A DNA stretch of 64,000 bases, taken from positions 429,926 through 493,925 of the forward strand of contig CAVWIN010000014.1 of NCBI GenBank assembly GCA_963755085.1, given 5' to 3'. Below are positions 25,621 through 33,804 of this stretch, one piece after another. Both the position numbers and the translations under genes were made by a program. How positions within the stretch are numbered: the stretch's first letter is position 1; every line of letters begins with the position of its first letter. The notes below the pieces were generated by a model. It saw only the letters and a list, made by a program, of their open reading frames with translations, ran no database searches and was not told where the DNA came from. The stretch comes from JACVRM01 sp963755085. GTDB lineage: Bacteria > Actinomycetota > Thermoleophilia > Gaiellales > Gaiellaceae.

Positions 25621-26453
25621 GCTGGGCCTTCGGCGCCCAGCCGCCGCTCGGCCGCTCGTCGCCCGACCTCTGCAGCCACGACGACGATCAGGGAGACGGT
25701 GATCACGACGACGGCCACGGCGATCACCTGCGGCAGCTGGTACGGGTCGCGCAGCGCCGCGTAGAGGTAGATCGGGAACGTCTCGAGCGTACCCTTGACG
25801 AACGAGGCGACCGCGTACTCGTCGAACGAGGTGGTGAAGGCGATCAGGTACGCCGCGACCACGGCCGGGAGCAGCAGCGGCAGCGTGATCGACCGGAACA
25901 CACGCAGGCGGCTCGCACCGAGGTCGTACGCCGCCTCCTCGAGCGAGACGTCGATCTGCTGGAGCCGGGGCATCAGCACGAGGATCGTGTACGGGAGGCT
26001 GATCACGATGTGCCCGATGACGACTCGCAGCAGCGGCTGCCAGTACCCCACCGGGCTCGGGAACCCGACCGCCTGGAACAGGAGCAGCAGCGAGATCCCG
26101 AACACGAGGTAGGGGATGACGAGCGGGCTGAGGAGAAACGCGGAGACCGGCGCCTTGCCTCGGAAGCGACGCCTGACGAGGGCGATCGAGGCGAGGATCC
26201 CGAGCAGCACGGCGCCCAGGCTGGACAGTGCGGCAACGACCGCGCTCGTCTTGAGCGCATCCTGGAGATCCGGGTTTGCCAGGAACTGGTGGTACCAGTG
26301 GAGCGTGAACCCGGTCAGCGGGAACGCCGGGATGTTCGAGTTGTTGAACGAGAAGATCAACAGGATCCCGATCGGGGCGTACAGGAAGACCACGACGAGG
26401 AAGAAGAACCCCCGCAGCAGCCAGGCGCCGCTCCTCGAGAGCGCGACGTCCAT
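25617..26453 (-). CDS. potC: Polyamine ABC transporter permease, PotC type
   Basis: 278-residue inner-membrane permease with six helices; the first is at about residues 13-35. The EAA loop is LEEAAYDLGASRLRVFRSITLPLLLP, typical of PotC/PotI. The ATG at 26453 shares one base with the potB stop (TGATG), so the pair is translationally coupled. Late residues TTSFDEYAVASFV match the family. It functions with PotB, PotD and the convergent PotA. Confidence 0.9.
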   Translation of the reverse strand: MDVALSRSGAWLLRGFFFLVVVFLYAPIGILLIFSFNNSNIPAFPLTGFTLHWYHQFLANPDLQDALKTSAVVAALSSLGAVLLGILASIALVRRRFRGKAPVSAFLLSPLVIPYLVFGISLLLLFQAVGFPSPVGYWQPLLRVVIGHIVISLPYTILVLMPRLQQIDVSLEEAAYDLGASRLRVFRSITLPLLLPAVVAAYLIAFTTSFDEYAVASFVKGTLETFPIYLYAALRDPYQLPQVIAVAVVVITVSLIVVVAAEVGRRAAERRLGAEGPA

Positions 26454-27367
26454 CAGTCCGCCGCCACCTGCCGGGGCTGCAGGAACCGCGCGAACACCAC
26501 GGTCAGAAGCACGACGACGCCCAGGAGGAAGAGCGCGAGCACCGAGCCCGTCTGCCAGTCCGGGAAGCCGGTCTGGAAGAGCTCGACGATCTGGTTGCCG
26601 TACATGTAGCCGTTCGTCCCGCCGACAAGCGATGGCGTGACGAACTCGCCGAGCGTCGGGATGAAGACGAACAGGAAGGCCGCGAAGACGCCCGGCGCCG
26701 AGAGCGGCAGCGTGATTCGGCGGAAGGCTTGCAGGCGGCTCGCACCCAGGTCGCTCGCCGCCTCGAGCAGCCTGCGATCGAGCCCTTCCAGCGAGACGAA
26801 GATCGGCAGGGCGACGAACGGCAGCCAGATGTAGCCCAGGACCAGCATGACCGCGAACCTGGTGTCGATCAGCGTGACGGGGTTGTCGGGCGAGCGCAGC
26901 CCCGTCCAGAACAGGAAGGAGTTGAGCGGGCCCTCGTCGCCGAGCAGCACCTTCCACGCGAGCACGCGGAGCAGATAGCTGGTCAGGAACGGCGCGATCA
27001 GCACGAGCAGGAGCACGTACTTGCGCTTGGTGCCGGAGAGCGCGAGGTAGTAGGCCAGCGGGTAGGCGGCGAGAACGACGACGGCCGAGACGATCAGCGA
27101 CATCTTCACCGACTTCCAGAACAGGCCGAGGTACGTCGAGCTGTGCAGGAAGTCGTGCCAGGCCTGGAACGTGATCGGGTGCTCGCCCGGGAACAGCGGG
27201 AGGTAGAGGGCGTCGATGCTGTAGGCCGCGACGATCCCGATCGGGACGACGAAGAAGAGGGCCAGCCAGGCGACCGGCAGGCCGAGCAGGCTCGGCGTTG
27301 TCAGGTCACGCCGTGGCCGGCGGCCGCCCCCCGCCGGCAGGACGTGTTGAGGGGCGTCCGCGGCCAT
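26453..27367 (-). CDS. potB: Polyamine ABC transporter permease, PotB type
   Basis: 304-residue inner-membrane permease with an N-terminal cytoplasmic tail of about 28 residues and six helices. The EAA loop is LLEAASDLGASRLQAFRRITLPLSAP, and TLGEFVTPSLVGG is typical of PotB/PotH. ATG at 27367. The binding-protein gene lies 20 bases upstream on the same strand, so potD-potB-potC is one transcription unit. Spermidine or putrescine uptake is the family role. Confidence 0.9.
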   Translation of the reverse strand: MAADAPQHVLPAGGGRRPRRDLTTPSLLGLPVAWLALFFVVPIGIVAAYSIDALYLPLFPGEHPITFQAWHDFLHSSTYLGLFWKSVKMSLIVSAVVVLAAYPLAYYLALSGTKRKYVLLLVLIAPFLTSYLLRVLAWKVLLGDEGPLNSFLFWTGLRSPDNPVTLIDTRFAVMLVLGYIWLPFVALPIFVSLEGLDRRLLEAASDLGASRLQAFRRITLPLSAPGVFAAFLFVFIPTLGEFVTPSLVGGTNGYMYGNQIVELFQTGFPDWQTGSVLALFLLGVVVLLTVVFARFLQPRQVAAD

Positions 27368-27387
27368 GGGCGAGATCTAGCGCGCCG

Positions 27388-28509
27388 TCACGAGGCCTTC
27401 ACCTGCTCCCACAGCTTGATGTACAGGTCCCGGCGTGGGACGTCGCGGTCGAGATGCGCGTTCGGCTCCGCCACCGCCTTCGGGTTTCCGAGCTTGAGGG
27501 CCTTCAGCAGATCGCTCGACGACGGGCGTGCCTTCGTGTTCGCACTGCCGTAGCCGTAGTTGTCCTCGAGCCACTTGGCGGACTTGACGGAGCTCCAGGC
27601 GTCCACGTACGCGTGCGCGAGGTGCGGTCGCGGCGTGTTCTTGAGGAGCATGAACATGCCCACCCAGGAGATGGGCTTCTCCTTCGGGAACATGTACCGG
27701 ACCTTCAGCCCCTTGCCCTTCATCGCCCAGTAGTCGGCCGGCCAGGCGTATGCGATCCAGACGTTGCCCGATGCGAAGTCGGTGTCCATCGACGCCTCGG
27801 ACGACCAGATGTTGCGGACGAGGTGGCGCTTCGACTTGAGGAAGTTCTGCGCCTGCTTCAGCTGGGCATCCGTCTGGTTGTACGGATCCTTGAAGCCCAT
27901 GAGGTAGCCCACCAGGGTGAACATCTCGACGCCGTCGTCGTACCAGGTGATCTTCCCCTTGTACCGGTCGTCGAAGAGGAGGCTGAACGAGTCGGACTTC
28001 GGGTGCACCTTGTCCGTTCGGTACAGGATGGCGTCGAAGCCCCAGTCGGCCGGGATCCCGTACTGCTTCCCCTGATACTGGCCGGCCTTGACCATGAACG
28101 GGTTCAGGCTCTTGAAGTTCGAGATCTGCGTCGTGTCCCAGGGCTGGACGAGGCCGCTCTTCGCGAAGTACTTCACCCAACCGACGTAGGGCCGGAAGAG
28201 ATCAGGGTTGACGGCGTGGCTCGTGATCTTCCCGAGCGCGTCGGCCTCGTTGTTCATCACGGTGAACTGCGGCTTGTTCTGCGGATAGCGCTTCACGTAC
28301 TGCGTGAACATGGTCTGGCCGCCGTCGTAGCCGTATCCGACCCAGTCGAGCACCTGCAGCCGACCGCTTTCTGCGGCGAGCCGTGAGAGCGCCGCTCCGG
28401 CCGCTCCGACCCGCGTGCCGAGCAGCGCGGCCCCCCCGGCTGCGGCGGCGAGCTTCAGGAGCTCGTTCCGGCTCAGCCCTCGTTCGGTGATGTCCAGTTC
28501 CTCTGCCAT
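27388..28509 (-). CDS. potD: Polyamine ABC transporter substrate-binding protein
   Basis: 373-residue periplasmic-binding protein of the spermidine/putrescine class. The N-terminus LSRNELLKLAAAAGGAALLG resembles a Tat leader but lacks the twin arginine (SRN). The two-lobe fold shows LQVLDWVGYG, FDAILYRTDKV, IWSSEASM and YAWPADYWAMKGKGLKVRYM, where PotD proteins have aromatic and acidic cleft residues. The ATG at 28509 follows GAGGAGG, so it is chosen over the longer frame. First structural gene of potDBC, transcribed away from the XRE-cupin regulator, whose stop lies 48 bases upstream. Confidence 0.88.
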   Translation of the reverse strand: MAEELDITERGLSRNELLKLAAAAGGAALLGTRVGAAGAALSRLAAESGRLQVLDWVGYGYDGGQTMFTQYVKRYPQNKPQFTVMNNEADALGKITSHAVNPDLFRPYVGWVKYFAKSGLVQPWDTTQISNFKSLNPFMVKAGQYQGKQYGIPADWGFDAILYRTDKVHPKSDSFSLLFDDRYKGKITWYDDGVEMFTLVGYLMGFKDPYNQTDAQLKQAQNFLKSKRHLVRNIWSSEASMDTDFASGNVWIAYAWPADYWAMKGKGLKVRYMFPKEKPISWVGMFMLLKNTPRPHLAHAYVDAWSSVKSAKWLEDNYGYGSANTKARPSSSDLLKALKLGNPKAVAEPNAHLDRDVPRRDLYIKLWEQVKAS

Positions 28510-28556
28510 TTCGTTGGGCCTCCTCTCGCCCACGTGCTTGTCTTGCCCTCCGTCGC

Positions 28557-29132
28557 CTACAGGCTCGGAGGGCTGATGACCCACATGACCTCCGCCGGCT
28601 CGTATCCCGCATTCACGACCCGGTGTGGTACCGAGCTGCGGTAGAAGATGCTGTCGCCCGCTTCCAGCTCATGCACCTCCTGATCGAGGTGAAGCTCGAC
28701 CGTCCCTTCGAGGCAGACGACGAGTTCCTCCGAGTCCCCGTGGGTGTACGGCTCCTCGGCCGTCGCCCCGTCGATCTCCAGCTCGGCGATGAACACCTCG
28801 AGGTTCTCGAGCGGCCGCGGGGTCAACAGGAACTTCTGGCCGAGCACGCCGAACGCCAAAGCGGGGCGCCGGTCGCGCCGCAGGACGCGCGGACGGGCGC
28901 TCTCAGCGTCCGGTCCGAAGAGGTCCGCGACGCTGACGCCGAGGGCGGTGGCGATGCGCTGCAACGTGGCGATGCTCGCGCCCGCACGCCCCCGCTCGAT
29001 CTGGCTCAGGAAGCTCTCCGAGATGTCCGCGCGCTCCGCGACGGCTTTCAGCGTCGCCCGCCGGCGATGCCGGATCGATCGCAGGCGCTCGCCGAGCTCG
29101 GTCTCCAGGGGGCGGGTGCTCACCTCGGTCAC
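28557..29132 (-). CDS. XRE-family regulator with C-terminal cupin (PuuR-like)
   Basis: 191-residue transcription factor. A helix-turn-helix of the Cro/CI type is at about residues 14-70 (LKAVAERADISESFLSQIER, where the recognition helix carries SESFLSQ). A cupin sensor domain is at about residues 115-190 (HGDSEELVVCLEGTVELHL, AGDSIFYRSSVPHRV). PuuR-type proteins repress putrescine catabolic genes. Adjacent potD-potB-potC and the divergent amine oxidase fit that role. GTG at 29132 is chosen because an upstream TTG at 29174 lies in a promoter -35 box; GTG 29123 is an alternative. The predicted transcript would be nearly leaderless. Confidence 0.85.
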   Translation of the reverse strand: MTEVSTRPLETELGERLRSIRHRRRATLKAVAERADISESFLSQIERGRAGASIATLQRIATALGVSVADLFGPDAESARPRVLRRDRRPALAFGVLGQKFLLTPRPLENLEVFIAELEIDGATAEEPYTHGDSEELVVCLEGTVELHLDQEVHELEAGDSIFYRSSVPHRVVNAGYEPAEVMWVISPPSL

Positions 29133-29144
29133 AGGGTGTGGGCG

Positions 29145-29174
29145 ATAATCGAAGAAAACTGAAGGTATTGTCAA
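29145..29174 (-). promoter_or_regulatory. Sigma-70-type promoter of the XRE-cupin regulator
   Basis: On the minus strand TTGACA (29174-29169) and GATTAT (29150-29145) are separated by 18 bases, a near-consensus promoter in an AT-richer pocket of this GC-rich window. The transcript would begin about 29138, just before the GTG at 29132. The same pocket is the upstream region of the plus-strand amine oxidase, so a regulator bound here could control both. On the plus strand GATAAT at 29144-29149 is a weaker -10 candidate without a clear -35. Confidence 0.55.
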
Positions 29175-29197
29175 GAGGACTGCAGGTCGGCTGTCGA

Positions 29198-30565
29198 TTG
29201 AGCGAGCGTTCTTTGTGGCTGCAAGAGGCGCTTCCCGGCGAGAAGGAGGCGTCTCCGCTTCGTGGCGACGTGATCGCCGACGTCTGCGTCGTCGGCGGCG
29301 GCTACACCGGGCTCTGGACTGCTCTGGGCGCCGCGGCCGGCGGCGCGCGGGTGGTGCTGCTCGAAGGCGACGTCTGCGGCGGCGGCGCGAGCGGGCGCAA
29401 CGGCGGCTTCGTGCTCACGTGGTGGTCGAAGTTCAAGACGCTGCGCAAGCTGTACGGCAGCGACGAGGCGCTGCGGCTCGCGCGCGCGTCGGCGGAGTCC
29501 GTCGATGCGATCGGCGCCTTCTGCACGGAGCAAGGGATCGACGCGCACCACCTGCACGAGGGCTGGCTGTGGACGGCGACGAGCCACGCGCAGGTCGGTG
29601 CCTGGGACTCGGTCGTGGAGGCGCTGGCCGACGCAGGCGAGCAGCCGTTCGTGCCGCTTCCGCCCGACGAAGTTGCCCGGCGCGCCGGCTCGGACCGCCA
29701 CCTCGCCGGCGTCTGGGAGCCCGTCTCCGCGACAGTCCAGCCCGCGCTGCTCGCCCGCGGGCTCCGGCGCGTGGCGCTCGAGCGCGGCGTCGAGATCCAC
29801 GAGCGGTCGCGGGCGGTCGCGCTCGACCGAGGTCGGCCGCCGTGTGTCCGCACAGCGGTCGGCTCGGTCACCGCCGAGCATGTCGTGATCGCGACCGGGG
29901 CCTGGGCGATCTCGGTCCGCGAGCTGCGCCGGGCGCTCGTCGTCGTCTCCAGCGACATCGTCGCCACCGAGCCTGCGCCGGAGCTGATTACGGACGAGCG
30001 GCCGTGCGTCTCGGACTCGCGCCTGCTCGTCCACTACCACCGGCCTACGCGCGACGGCCGCCTGGTGCTCGGCAAGGGCGGCGGGACGATCGGGTTCGGC
30101 TACGGCGTCGGCACGCGCTTCGACGGTGCGTCGCCGAACGCGGCCGTCGTCGAGGCAAGCGTGCGGCAGCTGTTCCCGCAGCTCGCCGGCGTCCCGATCG
30201 CCGGCTCGTGGTGGGGCCCGGTCGACCGCTCGCTGCATGGGCTGCCGTTCATCACGCGGCTGGACGGCCGCGACGATCTGCTCGCCTGTTCCGGCTTCTC
30301 GGGTAACGGCGTCGGCCCGTCCCACCTGCTGGGCCGGATCCTGGCCGAGCTCGTGCTCGGCAGAGACCAGGGCTGGGCCATCGTCGGCGACCCGCCGGGA
30401 CGGTTCCCGCCGGAGCCGATCCGGTACGTCGGCGGCCGTGTCGTCCAGGAAGCCGTGCGCGTGAAGGAGCGGGCCGAGGACGAGGGCCGGCGGCCGAGCC
30501 GGGTCGCGGTCGGCGTGGCGCGTCTGGCGCCGGCCGGCCTCGTGCCGTTGAAGAGCCGCGCGTAG
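29198..30565 (+). CDS. FAD-dependent amine oxidoreductase (DAO family, PuuB-like)
   Basis: 455-residue FAD enzyme of the D-amino-acid-oxidase/gamma-glutamylputrescine oxidase group. The FAD-binding motif is CVVGGGYTGLWTALGAA (near residue 30), followed by LLEGDVCGGGASGRNGGFV, typical of PuuB. IATGAWA is mid-protein and FSGNGVGPSHLLGRILAEL binds FAD near the C-terminus. Start is uncertain: TTG 29198 gives the usual short lead to SLWLQEA; TTG 29213 and GTG 29138 are alternatives. It probably oxidises a polyamine or gamma-glutamyl amine to an aldehyde that the dehydrogenase at 23027 would use. Confidence 0.83.
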   Translation: MSERSLWLQEALPGEKEASPLRGDVIADVCVVGGGYTGLWTALGAAAGGARVVLLEGDVCGGGASGRNGGFVLTWWSKFKTLRKLYGSDEALRLARASAESVDAIGAFCTEQGIDAHHLHEGWLWTATSHAQVGAWDSVVEALADAGEQPFVPLPPDEVARRAGSDRHLAGVWEPVSATVQPALLARGLRRVALERGVEIHERSRAVALDRGRPPCVRTAVGSVTAEHVVIATGAWAISVRELRRALVVVSSDIVATEPAPELITDERPCVSDSRLLVHYHRPTRDGRLVLGKGGGTIGFGYGVGTRFDGASPNAAVVEASVRQLFPQLAGVPIAGSWWGPVDRSLHGLPFITRLDGRDDLLACSGFSGNGVGPSHLLGRILAELVLGRDQGWAIVGDPPGRFPPEPIRYVGGRVVQEAVRVKERAEDEGRRPSRVAVGVARLAPAGLVPLKSRA

Positions 30566-30667
30566 CGACGGCCTGAGCCGAACTCGGCGCAGCCCTCCGG
30601 TGTACAAGCCTGCGACGCCCGTGAAAGCGAAACATCGCGCGCGGGATGTGCATAGAGAGGGTGCACG

Positions 30668-31219
30668 ATGACGACAGACGCAGAGCTCATCAAGGCGGCG
30701 CAGCGCGACCCGGAGGCATTCGGGGAGCTCTACCGGCGGCACGCCACGGCCGTGAACCGCTGGTTCCGGGGACGGACCGACGACCGGGTCGCCGAGGACC
30801 TGACCGCGGAGACGTTTGCGCAGGCTGTGCTCTCCGTCCGCCGCTTCCGCGACGAGGCGGACGGCTCGGCGGCGCCCTGGCTGTTCGGCATCGCCAAGAA
30901 CCTGCTCCGGCGCTACTGCGAGAGGCAGCGCGTCGACACGGCCGCGCGCCGGCGGCTGCAGATGCCGATCCGCTCCGACGACCTGGAGTTCGAGGCCGCC
31001 GAGGACAGAGCGAGCGCCGGCAAGCTCGCGGCCGACCTCGACGGCGCGCTCGCGCTGCTGCCCGCGGGCCAGCGGCGCGCGCTCGAGCTCCGCGTCGTCG
31101 ACGAGCTGCCGTACGCGCAGGTCGCCGACAGCCTTGGCTGCACCGAGCTCGCGGCACGACTGCGCGTCATGCGCGCGCTCGATTCCCTGACCAGACGCTT
31201 GAAAGGAGCCGTACGGTGA
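30668..31219 (+). CDS. ECF sigma-70 family RNA polymerase sigma factor
   Basis: 183-residue extracytoplasmic-function sigma factor. Sigma2 is at about residues 15-85 (FGELYRRHATAVNRWF, AEDLTAETFAQAVLSVRRF) and sigma4 at about 125-180 (ALALLPAGQRRALELRVVDE, YAQVADSLGCTELAARLRVM). It is of the common SigE/RpoE-like type. The ATG at 30668 follows GAGAGGGTGCACG. Its stop overlaps the GTG of a membrane protein, which suggests a sigma/anti-sigma or effector pair. Confidence 0.88.
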   Translation: MTTDAELIKAAQRDPEAFGELYRRHATAVNRWFRGRTDDRVAEDLTAETFAQAVLSVRRFRDEADGSAAPWLFGIAKNLLRRYCERQRVDTAARRRLQMPIRSDDLEFEAAEDRASAGKLAADLDGALALLPAGQRRALELRVVDELPYAQVADSLGCTELAARLRVMRALDSLTRRLKGAVR

Positions 31220-31854
31220 GCACCCTCTCTCCAGCGCTCGAGCTGATCGGGCACGACCTCGATTCGGCGGTCCGCCGCTTGATCGTCCGGCGGCAACGCC
31301 GTCGCCGCATGCTGCGCGTCACGGGTGCGGCGCTGATGCTCACCGCTGCCTTCTGCGCCGTCGCGGTCGCAAGCGGGATCGCCCCCGAGCTCCACCTCGA
31401 CCCCGGGACCTGGACGATCCTCCACCGCGGCGACGTCGACGGCGGCAAGGGGGCCTATGTCCACGCGACCGAGAACGCCTCCGGCCGGCCGTCGGTCTTC
31501 ATGGTCGAGCACGACGCCGGCCTCGACCGCTACGCGGCCTTCCTCCTTCACGAGCAGACCCTGGCTGCCGCGAACGCCGCCGAGGCGGACTCCGGCACGC
31601 AGATGCGGATCGAGCCAGGCCCCCTCTGCACGCGCGCTCAGGTCACGCGTGCCGAGGTCGTCGCACTCGGCACGCTGCGAGCCTCGTTCGCTGCGGGCAC
31701 GCCTGCGGATGTGACGGCGGCACCAGTGGACAGCGCTGTTGGCGCCGAGTTCCGCGATACGCCGTGCCGCGGGCTCGAATACGCAGGCGAGCAGGCGCGG
31801 CTGGTGTACGCAGGGAACCAGCCCGCGGCCCTGCTGATGCCGGGAGCGCGCTGA
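31216..31854 (+). CDS. Single-pass membrane protein, possible sigma-factor partner
   Basis: 212-residue protein with a cytoplasmic N-terminus of about 35 residues rich in Arg (RRQRRRRML), one helix at about residues 36-56, and an extracytoplasmic domain of 150 residues. It has no zinc-binding HxxxCxxC motif of ZAS anti-sigma factors. GTG at 31216 overlaps the sigma factor stop (GTGA), a layout typical of anti-sigma factors, so that is the most likely role. The outer domain has two Cys residues (PLCTRAQ, DTPCRGL) that could form a disulfide. No family was recognised. Confidence 0.6.
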   Translation: MSTLSPALELIGHDLDSAVRRLIVRRQRRRRMLRVTGAALMLTAAFCAVAVASGIAPELHLDPGTWTILHRGDVDGGKGAYVHATENASGRPSVFMVEHDAGLDRYAAFLLHEQTLAAANAAEADSGTQMRIEPGPLCTRAQVTRAEVVALGTLRASFAAGTPADVTAAPVDSAVGAEFRDTPCRGLEYAGEQARLVYAGNQPAALLMPGAR

Positions 31855-31857
31855 GCG

Positions 31858-32442
31858 ATGACGGCTGCGCGCTGCGGCGCCGTCGCGGCGATGGCCGTCC
31901 TCGCGTCCGCGTGCAGCCACGGCGGCGGCGCCCCGCGCGAGAGGACGACCGCGTCGGCAACGCACCCGACCCCCTATGCAGCCGCGCTTGCGTTCGCCCG
32001 GTGTATGCGGCGTCACGGCGTTCCGCATCCGGATCCGGACGGCGCGGGAAACTTCTCGCTGACGCCGGCGCAGGAACAGCGGATGCGCGGCGCGTCGACG
32101 AGGCGGCAGCGGCAGCGCGCCGACCGAGAGTGCTTCCGCTACCTGAAGGGGACGGTCAGCACGAAGCCCCTATCAAGGCGCGCCAGGGCGCAGGCGAGGG
32201 CGGCCCTGCGCGGTTTCAGCCGGTGCATGCGCACCCGCGGATACGACTTTTACGAAAGTCCACCCGTTGTCGGCAACCTCAGCCGCGGCCGGGCCTTCTT
32301 CGGCTTCCAGCGGGCCGATCCGAGGCTCAGGGCGGTGCAGGGGACGAAACGATTCCTGCGTGTCCGAACCTCCTGCGAGCGGGGACTCAACAGGCGGCTC
32401 AATGCGATCATCGCGACTGACCGGCACGAGGTTCGCTACTAG
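31858..32442 (+). CDS. Putative lipoprotein with repeated CMR motif
   Basis: 194-residue protein with a lipoprotein signal (VLASACS, lipidated Cys19). Two similar segments, FARCMRRHGVPHPDPD (about residues 47-62) and FSRCMRTRGYDFYESP (about 121-136), are a family trait of actinobacterial secreted proteins of unknown function. ATG at 31858 follows the membrane protein stop by 3 bases, so it is in the sigma-factor operon. No enzymatic motif is seen. Confidence 0.7.
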   Translation: MTAARCGAVAAMAVLASACSHGGGAPRERTTASATHPTPYAAALAFARCMRRHGVPHPDPDGAGNFSLTPAQEQRMRGASTRRQRQRADRECFRYLKGTVSTKPLSRRARAQARAALRGFSRCMRTRGYDFYESPPVVGNLSRGRAFFGFQRADPRLRAVQGTKRFLRVRTSCERGLNRRLNAIIATDRHEVRY

Positions 32443-32486
32443 CGGCTCAGGTGAGATCTCGCGAGCAGAAAGGGGTATCGACGAGA

Positions 32487-33695
32487 ATGAAGGGACGGCG
32501 GTCATTTGCTTGCCGTAGTCTCGTGGTTGCGTTCGCAGTCACGGCCGGCTTGACCTCGACTCAGCAAACCGGCGCCCGAACAACGCGGACGATCGACGTC
32601 CCCGGAGAGGTGCCCACGCTCGCTGCGGCAATCGCGGCGGCTGGTGCCGGGGACACCATCGTTCTCGAGGCCGGGACGTACAGTCCTTCGGTCACGGTGC
32701 CGCGCACGAAGCCTGGCCTGACGATCCGTGGCGTCGATCGAAGCCAGGTGGTCTTCGATGGTCGCGGAACGTACGACAGCGCGATCACCGTGCACGCGGG
32801 TGGCGTCACGGTCGAGAACCTCTCGGCACATTCCTATCGAGGGAACGTGTTCTACTGGGACAAAGTCGACGGGTTCAAGGCGCGATATTTGACCGTCTGG
32901 AACATTCAGGGGTATGGCGTCTACGCCGAGCACTCGACCGGCGGGATAATCGCCCACGATTACGTCTCGGGAGCAGCCGACGCCGCCTATTACATCGGCG
33001 AGTGCAGGCCCTGTGACTCGGTGATCGACCACGTTGTCGCTCGGCTTTCTGCAGTCGGATATTCGGGCACGAATGCAAGCGGCGGGCTCGTGATTCGCGA
33101 CTCGGTCTGGGATCGAAACGCTACCGGCATCATCCCGAACTCCTATGCGAACGAGGAGCACCCGCCGCAACAGGATTCGACAATCGTCCGGAACGTCGTC
33201 ACAGGAAGTGGCAGCGTGCCGGTCCCCCTGCATACCCCTCTTGCCGCCTTCTATGGCATCGGGATTGCGATTGGAGGAGGCCGCACGAACCGGATCGCCG
33301 GGAACACGGTCTCACGCAGTGCCCGCTACGGCATCGCGGTGTTCCCAACCGAATACTGGCTACCGGTCGACCCGCGGCCGCGGCCTCCCGGCAAGCACAA
33401 GCCGTGGAATCCCGTCGGCAATACCGTCACCGGCAACCGGGTCAGCGGCAGCAAGATCGCCGATCTCGCTCTTGCGGGTGGAAGCCATAACTGCTTCACA
33501 CACAATGCAGCGGCGACCTCGGCGCCGTCGAAGCTCCTCCAGCCCGGCGGCTGCACGAGTACCGGGAGCGCGCGAGTGGCACGCGATCTGACGCAACCGA
33601 TTCGAACGATGATGGACCGAGCATTCCGGCGCTTCCCGACTCCATCGTTCGAGAGCATGCCGGTACCGCCTCCGCAACCCTCGATGCCAGAATGA
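32487..33695 (+). CDS. Secreted right-handed parallel beta-helix protein
   Basis: 402-residue exported protein with a signal peptide (RSLVVAFAVTAGLTS). After it comes the PbH1-type start IDVPGEVPTLAAAIAAAGAGD and repeats such as NLSAHSYRGNVFY and VWDRNATGIIPNS, typical of pectate-lyase or NosD-like beta helices. There is no clear catalytic residue set. ATG at 32487 is chosen for the signal peptide; GTG 32451 gives a longer leader. The base composition is visibly lower in GC than neighbours, with codons such as GAT, TAT and CGA frequent, a possible sign of horizontal transfer. Confidence 0.75.
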   Translation: MKGRRSFACRSLVVAFAVTAGLTSTQQTGARTTRTIDVPGEVPTLAAAIAAAGAGDTIVLEAGTYSPSVTVPRTKPGLTIRGVDRSQVVFDGRGTYDSAITVHAGGVTVENLSAHSYRGNVFYWDKVDGFKARYLTVWNIQGYGVYAEHSTGGIIAHDYVSGAADAAYYIGECRPCDSVIDHVVARLSAVGYSGTNASGGLVIRDSVWDRNATGIIPNSYANEEHPPQQDSTIVRNVVTGSGSVPVPLHTPLAAFYGIGIAIGGGRTNRIAGNTVSRSARYGIAVFPTEYWLPVDPRPRPPGKHKPWNPVGNTVTGNRVSGSKIADLALAGGSHNCFTHNAAATSAPSKLLQPGGCTSTGSARVARDLTQPIRTMMDRAFRRFPTPSFESMPVPPPQPSMPE

Positions 33696-33804
33696 TCGGG
33701 CGCGATCGCTCCCGACAAGCCCGCGTCGCCTGCTTTGCAGGCGCTTTTTGCGAGCGGAATCGACCGGCTCGGCTCCCTTCGCCGGCTTTTCGCGGCGGAC
33801 TCTC

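Noticed and set aside
29132..29174. TTG 29174 as the start of the XRE-cupin regulator
   Set aside because: The TTG is the first half of a near-consensus TTGACA box and the residues between 29174 and 29132 do not resemble the family start.
29171..30742. A 523-residue minus-strand frame opposite the amine oxidase
   Set aside because: Arg/Ala-rich and crosses the oxidase and the sigma-factor start; no motif.
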